Source of the DNA: Ichthyophthirius multifiliis
Lineage: Eukaryota > Ciliophora > Oligohymenophorea > Hymenostomatida
Length of the DNA stretch: 64,000 bases
Reading direction: 5' to 3'
Assembly (NCBI RefSeq): GCF_000220395.1
Contig: NW_004086132.1
Location: forward strand, 1-64,000
Part shown: positions 1-12,005 of the stretch, in pieces
How positions within the stretch are numbered: the first letter of the stretch is position 1
Layout of the letters: each line of letters starts with the position of its first letter
Position numbers and translations under genes: made by a program
Notes under the pieces: generated by a model
Told to the model about the DNA's origin: nothing
Database searches by the model: none
What the model saw: only the letters and a program-made list of their open reading frames with translations

Positions 1-61
1 TATATATATATATATATATATTTATTTATTTATATAAATATTATTTATCTAAATTTTTTTA

Positions 62-1071
62 TCATTTAATAGCATTCATAATTTCTTTAGATAAAAATGC
101 ATTTTTTAAAAATGTATATTTTATTATAATATTCATTGGTATCATGTTAAGCATTCCTTTAGTTCTCCATAAAATAATTGTTAACTTTCTTATATATGGA
201 ATCCATAAATAAATAAAAATAAAAACTAAAAAAAATATGAAAGTACCAAAATATATAAAATAAGTCTCTTTATATTTTTCCAAATATAGATATGATTATT
301 CCAAATATAGATCATTTAATTCAACCATTGAAGGAATAACGAAATACATTTCTTCTATAATCATTGTAATATCTTCATTATTCATGATATCTATTATACT
401 TTCTAATGATTTTTACATACTATCTATTTCAGTATTATTATCTCTTAATGCTAATATAATTTTTTTTTTTTTTTAATTTCTTATTAATAAAATTACTTTC
501 GATTATTAAAACTATTGCTGCCCTTAATCCTTTCGTTAATATATTTGATATAATTTATGTACATTATTAGATCTTATCTTTTAAAGCAATAATATTTGTA
601 CATATATCTGAAGAATCAACTAAATCAAATTTTGTAACATAATTATCAAATTACTTAGGAAATTTTTAACCGAATGTAGAAAAAACATTTCTTTCATTAG
701 TATAAGTAAGTTAAATAAATTACAATCTTTAATCTATTCCTTAGCTATCAATTTATTTTTTCAATTAAATTATTTCTTCAAAAGAGAAGAGTAATATATT
801 TTATAGATAGGTAGGTCTTTATGAAATAAATTTTTCATGAATTATTATTTTTTATAACGAATCAATAAATTATATCTAAAATATATAACTAGCAATAAAA
901 AATATATTAAAAAGTGCGAAAAAAAATCCAAATTAAATAACTATCAAAGCTTTGAAATTATTTTTTTAATTTAATAATTTAATACTTCTTTGTTACTAAA
1001 ATTCAGCAAAATAATCTTCTTTCATATTTTTAGAGTTAGATAATTATTAATTTTATAAAAAATTGTTATCA

Positions 1072-1120
<49 letters not shown>

Positions 1121-4100
1121 TTATATATTTCTCTTATAAATATAACTAGTTAAATTTCGTACATTTTATTTCTAGATTGCTTATACTTTCTAATGGAATC
1201 TATACAAAAAGAGACAACACTTTAAAGTTAGTTTATATAATTTTAAAAATAAACGGAATTACATATGATAACCATAAAAAGTATATTATTATATTCAATA
1301 TTAATATAATATTATATTTAAAATAAAATCCTTTTATTAACTATTAATAAAATGTATAAAATTCTTAAGCAATCTCTTCAGAAGCTTATCTGAGTGTATA
1401 AAGTCCATTTTATTGTATATAATAAAAATATTTTTTTGTATTTTTGTCTATTATTTACATTTTTTCATCTATTTAGAAAAGAGATAGTGTTGAATTCTTT
1501 ATATAAGATGCACATTGTATATATGTGAATAAAGCATCATTAAATGATTTTTAATCTGTAATTTATTATTCATTATATTATATTTATTATATATTATATT
1601 TTTTATTATCTAAATATTGCTAAGAAGTTTTTTCGTTTATTTATAATTAAAATTTAATTACTTTAAATTAAACTTCTTAAAGATTTTCAAGATAATTTTC
1701 CATTTATTCTTTATAGAATATGTGTTTTTTGATCTTTTAATTTTAAGATGATTACTTAAGTATATTATTTGATAACATCCAGATATTTGTTGAATAATAA
1801 TTCACTTCGTTTAATATTTTAGGTCTTAAAAAAACTGTATATATAGCATCTATAGCTTCTTAAGCATTATTTTTATCATTTTAATTAAAGAAAAGACTAG
1901 AAATAGATAAAAAAGTGAGAGAAATAAATAATAAAATGCCAAATCTTTACAAAAAAATAACTGACTTTGGCATATTTTTTTCTGAAATTAAAGACCTAAA
2001 TTCATTTAAAAGCCTCATTTACTCATTTTGTAAATTATTTTCGTCAGCAGAATTATCTACAATTTATTCATTTGAATTGTTCTCATTTTTATTATATATG
2101 GTTTTAAATGATTTTTTTTACCCTTTATCGTTTTCGTTTTCATCATCTTTTTGAAACTTTTCAAGATTTTCGTACGTATTTAATTATTTTTAATCTTTTT
2201 ACATTATGCTTTTTTCTTTATTAATTTCATCTTCTTCTTATTTTATTAATTTAAACTTTATTGTGCTTACATTTATATTCTTCAAATATAATTAGTCTAT
2301 TAAAAATACCATTATTTTTGATTTTGTGAATTATTTTTTTTCATATATTTTTGTTTATGAGCTACTGAATTTTTATTTTTTTCTTTCTGAATTTAATCTG
2401 CTTCTATCTTAATTTAATAAATTATTAAATTCATCATTAGATAAATTGTTTTCATTTTCATCTTCTTCCTCTTCATCTTCTTCAGTTTATTCTATCATAA
2501 AATTATTTTCTATGAATATTGTATCCAACTCAAAATCTTTCCCTGTAAAAGAATTTAATTGCCCACTTTTTTCACTATCAATTAAACCAGGAATTATTTA
2601 ATCTATAAAAAGTTCGGATGATCCTCTGAAAATAGATAAAGGAATTCCTAATTCTGTTTTACATCCATTACTTATTCCTAATATGCTTCTTGTTTAACTA
2701 CTATTTTTTTAAATATAATTAATTAAAAAGAGATATATTTTTTAAAAAAATTTACTTATAGGATATATAATGATAATTCTTTTCTGCTGCTTTGCTCAAA
2801 AAACCTATAAACTAAATTCCATAGTCTAAATTCGGAAATTATTTAATGATTAAATGACACATTGTTATATATCCTTCAGAATTTAAACATGAAGCAATTC
2901 TTTCATTACCTATAACTTTTTTTTATGAAGTATTTAAATAATCTTATATATATTCATCGTGAGATTCTCTATATGATTTAGGTATAATTTTACCTATATT
3001 TTAATTTAATATTTCTTTTTTTTCATAACCAAGTAAACTTAAAAATAAATAAAAAATATATATAAAGAAAAAAAAAAACTTTTTTATTTAATTATTAATT
3101 TTTGTTATTATTCCTGTCTGATCAATATTACCTGAAACTTATATAACACAAGCTTTACTATTTTCTCCATAAATATGCTTATCAACCCCATCATATTAAT
3201 TTATGCTTTTTATAATATTTTCAGCTTTATCTATTAAATAAGTACTTTAATTTTACTCATTAATAATATCTTTGAGATAGTTTCCGTAAATAAGAAGACA
3301 TAGCACATTATTTGAGTTAATATTTTATAATTATTTGTATTGTTTTTTAATTTATTTAACATTATTTGAAATATTTTCGCCTAATTTTAATATTTCTTTA
3401 ATATCAGGAGAATCTTACATTAACATTTACCAAAATATTGTATGTAATTTGACAGAATAGCTAATATTATCTAAAAAAGGAACAAACTAATTTTAAAAAG
3501 CAATAATTTTATTAAAATCTTAATTTTTAGAATCCTAATTCCTTGAATCAAATTCCTAAAGTTCATTTTCAACAATATTTTTTTAACAATAAATAGAAAA
3601 TAATAGTTAATTATTATTTTGTTTAGTTTCACAATTTATTAATTCGATTATTGAACGCATTTTATTTCCTAACTTTTCATACAAAATATAAGAAAGTAAT
3701 AAATGAAAATACGCCTAACTTTTTATTTAAAATTTATCCATAGTTGTTTCAAATATACTAAATATTAATAAATACCATTTATTTATGTTTTTTTCAAAGG
3801 ATTCACCTCTTTTGGATATTATTTTAATACAAAATCCTTTAGTTCTATTTTATGAATCATCTAAATGATTTTTCTAAAAGCTTAATAATTGTAAAAAATT
3901 TAAGGGCTAGTTAATATTCTAAACTAAAAATAATAGATAAATTAAATATTATTATAATTAATGCTCATGCTTAATATTATCATCCTTAAGAAAGATAATG
4001 TTATTTTAATAATTATAATATAGTCGATATAATGCATATAAAAGCAAAGGTATATATAATATTATATATATTAAATATATATTGCTATTAATAACAAATG

Positions 4101-4987
4101 TAATCAAACAAAAGTAAAAAGAAAACGAAAAACATATAAAGTCAAGAAATATCTAAAATATTTATAATTAAAAATCATAATATGATTAAGAGAAAAATCT
4201 CTATAATAAAATAACCATCTAAGAAATTACCAATATAATAAGAAAAGGCTTCTAAAGATATCCATCTACATCGATTATAGAATATATAGGAAGAATTATT
4301 TTATAAACTTAAAAATATATAAATATATAAAAAATATATATATTTATATATATAAATATATATATACATATATATTATTATATATTTTACTATAACGAAT
4401 TAATTTTAAATTTTAAAGTGGAGATGCAAAAGGTTTTTTTGAGAATATATTTAAATCAATAAAAAAATATATTAACAATAAAGTAATTATTAAAAAGTTT
4501 ATAAATCCTATTATTGATATAAAAAAATTTACTAAATGATACCCTTTATAACATTATATATCTGTGTTTTATTTACAATATATTGATCCTATGTATATTT
4601 CAACAAAAGGAATTATTCCGAAAGTGTTTGTTAGAATTCCTTTTCCAAAAAGTAAAGTTGTTAAATATTTACTTAAATTATTTATTTTATTCTAAGATAT
4701 TTTATGGCTTATTTTTTATTTATATTTTTATCTTATTAAATAAATAAATATAATTAAGATTAAAATATGTAAAGTTGAAAACGAATAGAGAAATGCATAA
4801 TAAATAATTTTTTGATTATTATTTTAAATTATTAAATTATAAAAAGAAAAATATCTAAAAATCGAGACAATAATATCTTTGTATTATGCTTCTCCTTAAA
4901 ATTTGAATTGAGGTAAAGTGGCAAAATAAGATAATTAAAATGTTTCAATTATTAATGAAATAAAATAAAATGTTTTTGAAATTTCAT
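62..4987 (-). CDS. TmcB-like PAS multi-transmembrane protein
   Basis: Read with TAA/TAG as Gln, the minus strand gives about 1,500 residues in several exons. The N-terminal part (about 4,990-4,000) holds hydrophobic helices. Next comes a helical linker (3,900-3,150), then a PAS-like domain (about 3,150-2,760) with LLGYEKKEIL and VIGNERIASCLN, matching my recollection of the family of ciliate and Dictyostelium TmcB-like proteins. An acidic linker (EEDEEEEDENEN), a helix near 1,930 (GILLFISLTFLSISSLFF), a poly-Gln tract and two further helices follow. The C-terminal IWRTKGMLNMIP-like block (here LWRTKGMLNMIP) is typical, and TGA is at 62-64. Clear introns lie at 2701-2755 and 3038-3079, and about 48 nt is spliced near 480. 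A short duplication (LYLEQSYLYLEK) sits near 270-310. Function in the family is largely unknown; membrane sensing is inferred. The family assignment is firm, the start at 4987 and the 5' exon joints are uncertain. Confidence 0.7.
1072..1121. repeat. (ATT)n microsatellite coding poly-Gln
   Basis: About 16 perfect ATT units. On the minus strand and in the frame of the surrounding PAS-protein gene they read as TAA codons, i.e. a poly-glutamine tract just after the helix and the KYIK segment. Such tracts commonly vary in length between strains. Confidence 0.9.
2701..2755 (-). other. intron in PAS-protein gene
   Basis: A 55-nt GT-AG intron, nearly all A+T. It splits an Asn codon and joins YHYISYN to SQTRSILGIS in one frame. 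Confidence 0.75.
3038..3079 (-). other. intron inside PAS domain
   Basis: A 42-nt GT-AG intron. Removing it joins ITKINNQIKN to LLGYEKKEIL, which restores the family pattern at the start of the PAS domain. Confidence 0.7.
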
Positions 4988-6592
4988 TTGAATATATCAT
5001 TTAATATAGTATATCAAAAATACAAATTTATATATCATTTCTAAACTTTCTCAAACCTTATTGTTAATTTTCATATTGTAGTAACATTTTTATTATTATT
5101 AGATTTTCTAATTAATTTTTAATTGTTTATATAAAATTACTTTTAAATATTTTAAATTTTTAAAATAAAATATTTAATCAAATTTATATTTTTTTATTAT
5201 TAATTATTGTATTTAATGTTAATATTTCCCTTCTCCGAATTAAAAAATATTGCTATTTTATTTACTCTCGTTTAAAGTATAAAAATTATTTAAATATTTT
5301 ATTATTAAAATCAAAAAAATATTATTAAAGTATACATTATTATTTAAAATATTTAGTTTAAACATTTTCTATAACTGATTTTATAAGAATCTTAATAATT
5401 TTAATTTTTTAAACCTAAAAAAACATCAAAAATTTTTTTTTTAGAGAATCAAATATCAAATAATAATGTATTATAAATAAATTTTTAACTACAAAAAACT
5501 GGCAATATAATAAAATTTTACTATATTTTTTAATATTATTTGTTATTAAATTGAATTTAAGAATATTCTTTATTTGAAATTAGTTTTAATTTTTATATAT
5601 TTTTTACATATTCAAAAATTAATTATTATATAAAATAAATTTTTTATATATTGAATATAAATAGTATAGAAATTAAGGAAATATTATATTTATAATTAAT
5701 AAAATAATTTTAAAAATAAAAGGATTTTATAATTATTTTTATTCACAAAAATAAACTTTTATTTCATATATAATGTATCTTTATATAAAATAAATTATTA
5801 TATAATATTTTGAAAAATCATATATTTATTTGACTTATAATATAAATTATTCAACTAATATAATCAGTTAAATAGTTAACTTTCTGATTTAAAGTTAAGA
5901 TTTATTAATTTAATTAAATATTTTATGTAGTTAATTATTAAATACAATCTATAAAATGATTATTTTATTACTTATGTATTTATTATTATTATATAAAATT
6001 ACAACATAATTTTTCTATTTACAAAGATAATTTTTCTTCAGAAAATTGGATTTGTTTCTCGTTTTCAAATTTAAATATTTTATAAGTATTTTTACAATTT
6101 TCAATTTAAAGCTTTGATCTTTTTAATTCATTTTTTAATTACTTTTTTATTAATAAAAAAATTAAAGTAAAATATTTAGAAATTATAGTTTACATATAAT
6201 TATTCATATAATTTATCTGTTTAAAGGTTATCATTTGAATTTTCTTATTATATACTTAAACTATTCTTTGTTTATAATTAATTAATTTATGTTATCATAT
6301 TTAATATTATTATAATAATTGTTATTCGATATATTTTTATTAATGTAAAATGATTATAATTGTATTTGCAATTAATATAATAATATTTTATTTTAACTTT
6401 TATTTTTTCTTTAATACAAATAGTTTATATAATACATTTTATAATATTTTTTCAAATAAAGCGCGATATTTACAATAATTTATATAAAAAGAAATCAAAT
6501 ATATTATTTTAATATAGATATGATTTATAATAATTATAAACAAAAAAAATTAATAAAAACTAAAATATAAACAAGATTTTTTTTTTTTAAAT
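4988..6592. other. intergenic, divergent
   Basis: About 1.6 kb of A+T-rich DNA between the divergent PAS-protein and debranching-enzyme genes. I see no gene, RNA or clear motif. It should contain both promoters. Confidence 0.6.
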
Positions 6593-9500
6593 ATGAATAA
6601 ATACTTAGTAAATCTTGAATAAGATGGATCTTTTCCTGATACTCATGATAAAGTATATTGCTTAAATTCAAATGATTACCTAACGATAGTTCTAAACTCA
6701 GTAAAGTTTCTTAAATTCACTCCATTACTATTGACAAATTACCCATCTATGAATCCTCACAAAAACTCATATCAACACCCAAAAGCCCCAGAAATAACTT
6801 AATTTACAACCAATGAACTAAAGAAAGAAGACTTATAGAAATAATATAAGGTGTTTTCTGGATTTTTTAACACAGAGGGTTAATGGTAAGTAGATTTGCA
6901 CATATAAGATTTTGATGGCTCGCTATATTTATAAGTTATATTTTTAGAAGATAGATTTGAAGATAAAAAAGAAAATATAAAACTTGCATCTTTTGGTAAA
7001 CCTGAATGGATAATGGTATAACCAATAAGCACTATGGACTCTTCTCTTTTGAAAATCGATGAATTGATAATTTAAACTGTACTTCCTTACAGTCTTGGCC
7101 CTAGCTCTAAATGGCTTGAAATTCTAAAAAATCAAACTTAATTAGGATATAATGGATTCCATTTCCCTCCAATCTAATAGTTAGGATATTCAGGTTCTTA
7201 TTATTCGATTAATGACTAATTAAAAAGCAATTCTACGCTTTTTGAAGATAACGGAAGCTTTGATTAAATCAAATAAATAATATAAGATCTCCAAAAATAG
7301 ACTAAAGCCGTTTGTTTTGTGGATATTTTACTTAACCATACTTCGTTTGATAGTGAATGGCTTTTAGAATGTCCTGATGCTGTTTACAGCAATTTGAATA
7401 CACCATGTTTGTGCTCTGCTATTGAATTAGATGAAGCTATTGCATAATTTAGTGATGCTTTATCAAGAAAAGAAGTAAAGGAATATTACAATGGATCTAA
7501 TAGAATAGAAAACGAAGATCAATTAAACGCAGTAATGGAAATTATGAAAGAAAGAATATTTTATGGATTAAAATTAGTTGAATTCTTTTTGTTTGATAAT
7601 GAAGTTATTATTAAATAATTAAGAGATACACTCAATAGGCATAATATTTAAATTTTCTAAAAAGAAATAGAAGTTGATGAAGATGAAAATATATTTGCAA
7701 GATCTGGATTTGATATTATTAATAATTATATTTAATAAAATGTATTTAATATAGGCGCAAAAAGATTCGGCGTTTCAGTTGATTTTGAAAAATTAATTAT
7801 TGAAAATATTAAAGAAAAACCTTAATAGTATTGCATTTAAGCATTTGTAAGATCTATTGATTTATGGAATAATTAATGGAGAGAAAAAATTTCTTCATAT
7901 ATAGAATAAGCTATTTCTTCTACATATGGATAAATTAGATATTGGCATATAGAATTATAGAAACATCAAGTAACTTTAAACTATACACTTGTTCCGAGAT
8001 ATTTTACTAAACTTAAAAATGGAACATTTGCTGCTAATAATGGATGGATTTAAGTTTTTTTTAATTTTTTTTTAATTTTTATATTAATATATTAGGATTA
8101 TGATCCTTTAAAAATTTTTACAGATGATGGGGAATACCATTATTTAAGAAGAACCATTAATATTTGGGGAGATTTAGTTAAATTAAGATATGGTAATTCA
8201 AAGAAAGATTCACCTGGATTATGGAAAAGAATGAAATAATATGTATAATTAATGGCTCGAATATTCCATGGATTCAGATTAGATAATGCGCACTCAACTG
8301 CTTTAAATGTAGGAGAATATTTTATGAGAAAAGCAAGAAATTAAAATAAAAATTTGATGATTTTTGCAGAATTATTTACCGGAAATGTTACTAAAGATGC
8401 AATTTTTTGCAAAAAAATAGGTATTAATGCACTGGTAAGAGAAACAAATCATAATAAAAGCTCTTTAGATATTTTCGGATAATTTTGCTATTTATCTAGA
8501 GTATCAAAATATGGTGTAGGATCTTTAGATAAATTAATATAAATTAATTTATAAAATGGAGAAAAGAAAGAAATTTTAGTGCCTACATAACCTAAAAGTA
8601 TTGTCTATGATCAAACACACGACAATTAATCTATATTATCATAATTTTCTTTGTAATAAACTTTATCTTTAATTGCTTTAACTTCTTTTTGTCCTTTTAT
8701 AAAAGGTATTTGCTTGTTTATATCTTAATTAATGAATATATTTAAATAAAAAAAGGTACAGTAAGAGGATTTGATGAACTTTATCCAGAAAAATTAAGTG
8801 TAGTAGATGAAAGGAGAAAATATTTAGCATAATTAGATTGTACTGAAGTTCATTTAAAAGATTCGCCAATTGAAGTTATTTTAACGTTAAAATTACATAG
8901 CTTAACTGAAAATGCAGAAGTTAGAGGCGATTGGGATAATTGGGCAGATGGTGTAAAAATGAATTTACTTTCTTCTAATGAATGTAATTATATATATTTC
9001 GCTAAAGTTTTGGTTTCTTAATGTGATAAGGTATATGAATACAAATATAATATAAATGGAGAATGGCATGTAGATCAAAATAAAGAGATTAGAAATGGGA
9101 ATAATTTTTTTTAAACAGGTGGAAAAGCAAATACTTTAAGTTACTCAGATAATTTATGTGTTGCTAGAAGAGAATTTATTAAATATAATAATGTTTTATG
9201 CGATTAATATCCTTTTACTTTCTTATCTCATCATGCTTACGGATTTGTTTGTATTATGAGGGAAAATTAAACTAAAGATAGCTTCTATTTCTTAATTTCT
9301 AGAACTGCTTATAATGAAAATGATCATAAAGTTGATGTCGAAATTGAATGTCCTGGGATTATTGAAAATATAGAAGCTATATTCTAAGTAATTATTATTT
9401 ATATATATAAATATATATATCTTTTTTAGATGAATGAGTTTGTTGAAGGTCATTAAAGTGCAAATTGTTAAAAAAATTAAGAATTTTTGTAAGGATTGAA

Positions 9501-11738
9501 AACTAAAGTTTTTTAAGAATTCAATATTTTAAAATATGCAGAAATTAGATTCTGTTCTTTAAGAAAAAAATCAGTTTTACATTTTTTTAATGCTCCCCCT
9601 TCATTATCTGTTGTTATTAAATGCACCCTTGATAAATCTTAGAAACAAGCGATTTAAAGCTTAAATAAACTCTTAGATGAAGAAAATTAAAAGTAAGCAT
9701 TTAAATTATTTTAAGATTTATCCTCTAGCGAAATAAATTTCTTATTATTTTCTTGTTAAAGTGAAGAAAGAGAAACAACTGGTTTTGGAATGTATCATAT
9801 TGCTAATCAAGGAGATTTATTATTTGGAGGATTAGCAGGTATATATATATAGAAAAAAATTATAATATTTGAAAAAAGAAATATTTAATTTTTATAATAA
9901 AAAGCTATTTTCCATGAAGTCGATTAGGCGTTAATATATAATGATTTAGGAAAGAACTTGTTCCATAATTTGAGAGAAGGATATTGGTATTTAGATTATA
10001 TAATAAATAGATTAGTAAAACAAGCAGGAAATCTAACCAAAGTAGCCAATTATTTTAAACAATATTTTGATTTGTTAAAAACTATTCCAAAATATTTAAT
10101 ACCAACATATTTTTGTAAATTTATCAATACTTTCAAATCCCATATCCATGCAAAAATTTAACACAGAATGAAAGAAAACAAAGTAAAATTAAACTCTCGT
10201 TTTCACAGCGATCTTTTATTAGCAAGCTACTAATTTTTAGCAGAGATACCCTCTTCTAGTTTTTAAAACTATAAAATTTCAATGTCTGCTGGGCTTCCTC
10301 ATTTTACCACTGGATGGACACGTTGTTGGGGAAGAGACACTTTTATTTCTTTTAGAGGTCTTTTGTTAATATCTGGACTTTATGAAGATGCTAAATCGAT
10401 TATCTGTATGTTTGGAAGTACTTTAAGACATGGATTAATTCCCAATTTACTTGATGGAGGAAAAAGTCCTCGATATAATTGCAGAGATGGATGCTGGTGG
10501 TGGATTAAAGCAGTTAAAGATTATGTTGAATTCACTAATGATACTGCCTTTTTGAAATAAGAAATTAATATGTAATTCCTAAGTGATGATATGCTGGAAG
10601 ATTAGAAACTTAAAGCTGAACATAAAACTAAAAAAATGACTATTTAGGATATTATTCAAGAGATCTTCACTAAGCATGCTTAAGGTATAAAATTTAGAGA
10701 ATGGAGAGCTGGTTGTGAAATAGACTCTAATATGGAAACTGAAGGGTTCAATATAGCATTAAAAATGGAAGAGACTAATGGGTTTATCTTTGGCGGAAAC
10801 ATGAAAAATTGTCTCACTTGGATGGATAAAATGGGTTCTTCAGTTAAGGCTGGTAATAAAGGTGTTCCAGGAACTAGCAGGTGAATATTTAATATAAAAT
10901 CATTTATATTTTTTTAATTTTTTATTTATTCCTAAAAAAAGAGATGGAGCTCCTGTAGAAATGACTGCTTTACTAAAATGCTGCTTGAACTTTTTAATTA
11001 ACTGTAAAGATTATCCTTATGCATATGTATAAATTTCAAAAGATAGAAAAATTACATTTGTTGAATGGGCATAACTTATTTAATTGAATTTCGAAAAATT
11101 TTATTGGATTCCAGAAGAAAATATTAATCCTCTTCATGAAAAATACATTCTTAGAAAAGGTATTTATATGGACACTTATAAATCTCATAATATAAGGTGT
11201 GATTATTTGTTAAGGCCTAATGCTTGTATCGCTATTGCTGTGGCTCCTGAACTTTTTGATTTAAAACATGCCGAACATTATTTAGATATTGTAGAAAAAA
11301 ATCTTTTAGAATAAAACAGTATTGGAATTAAAACCTTAGATCCATTGGCTCCTGAATATGTTCCTTATTATGATAATGCTGATGATACTGTATAACCTAA
11401 AACTGCTCATGGATTTAGTTACCATAATGGTCCTGTATTATTTTATATTTTATTTGTATATTTATTTATTTTATTTTGAGGAATGGGTATGGTTGTATGG
11501 ATATTTTGTTAAAGCCATTTTGGAAGTAAGAAAGAAATAAAATGGATTTACTAAATAAAAATTAATGGGTCATTTAGCTAATCATAAAAGACATATATAA
11601 ACTAGTCCTTGGCTGTCTTTGCCTGAGTTAACTAATCAAAATGGAAGTTATTGCCCTTTTTCATGTTAAAGCTAAGCCTGGTCAATTGCTACTTTAATAG
11701 AAGTTTGCTTTGATAGCGAATAACTATAAAATAATTGA
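6593..11738 (+). CDS. AGL: glycogen debranching enzyme, bifunctional
   Basis: This enzyme shortens glycogen branches: a 4-alpha-glucanotransferase moves the maltosyl/maltotriosyl stub, then an amylo-1,6-glucosidase removes the last branch glucose. Seven exons give 1,612 residues (human about 1,530). The GH13-type transferase half shows [14 protein letters not shown], the VDILLNHT region, Asp550 in GFRLDNAHS (nucleophile), Glu579 in FAELFTG (acid/base) and Asp663 in THDN. The GH133 glucosidase half shows [52 protein letters not shown] and [11 protein letters not shown]. The start is the first ATG after an A/T leader and leads directly into conserved sequence; the stop is TGA. Introns: 8054-8095, 8706-8755, 9388-9429, 9839-9904, 10881-10941, 11435-11480. 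All key residues I can check are present, so it is probably active in cytosolic storage-glucan turnover. It is convergent with the carrier gene. Confidence 0.96.
8054..8095 (+). other. AGL intron 1
   Basis: 42 nt, GT-AG, phase 0, no G or C outside the splice sites. It joins NNGWIQ to DYDPLKIF. The length is a multiple of three with no TGA. Confidence 0.85.
8706..8755 (+). other. AGL intron 2
   Basis: 50 nt, GT-AG. It splits a Gly codon and joins CPFIKG to [10 protein letters not shown], as the family requires. Confidence 0.85.
9388..9429 (+). other. AGL intron 3
   Basis: 42 nt, GT-AG, phase 0. Retention would add 14 residues without a stop. Confidence 0.8.
9839..9904 (+). other. AGL intron 4
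   Basis: 66 nt, GT-AG. It splits an Ala codon and joins LLFGGLA to AIFHEVDQ. It contains a TGA, but not in the reading frame. Confidence 0.8.
10881..10941 (+). other. AGL intron 5
   Basis: 61 nt, GT-AG. It joins VPGTSR to DGAPVEM inside the glucosidase domain. Confidence 0.85.
11435..11480 (+). other. AGL intron 6
   Basis: 46 nt, GT-AG. It joins FSYHNGP to EWVWLYGYF, a conserved block of the family. Confidence 0.85.
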
Positions 11739-12005
11739 TTTTTATTTTATTTTATTTTTTATTTATTTTATTATTAAACTTTTTTAAAAATTAAATTTTT
11801 TTTTATTAAATTAAATTATAGTTATTTATTTAAGTATTTTTATTTAAGACAAAATATTATTTTTATAAATACTAGTAATAATTTTTTTATGTTTAATTTA
11901 AAAAAAGAAAAATTAAATATCCAAAAAAAAAAAATAAAAAAAAAAAAACTAAAAAATCAAAACATACATTATTTTAATCTAATTTATAGATAATAAAAAA
12001 AAATT

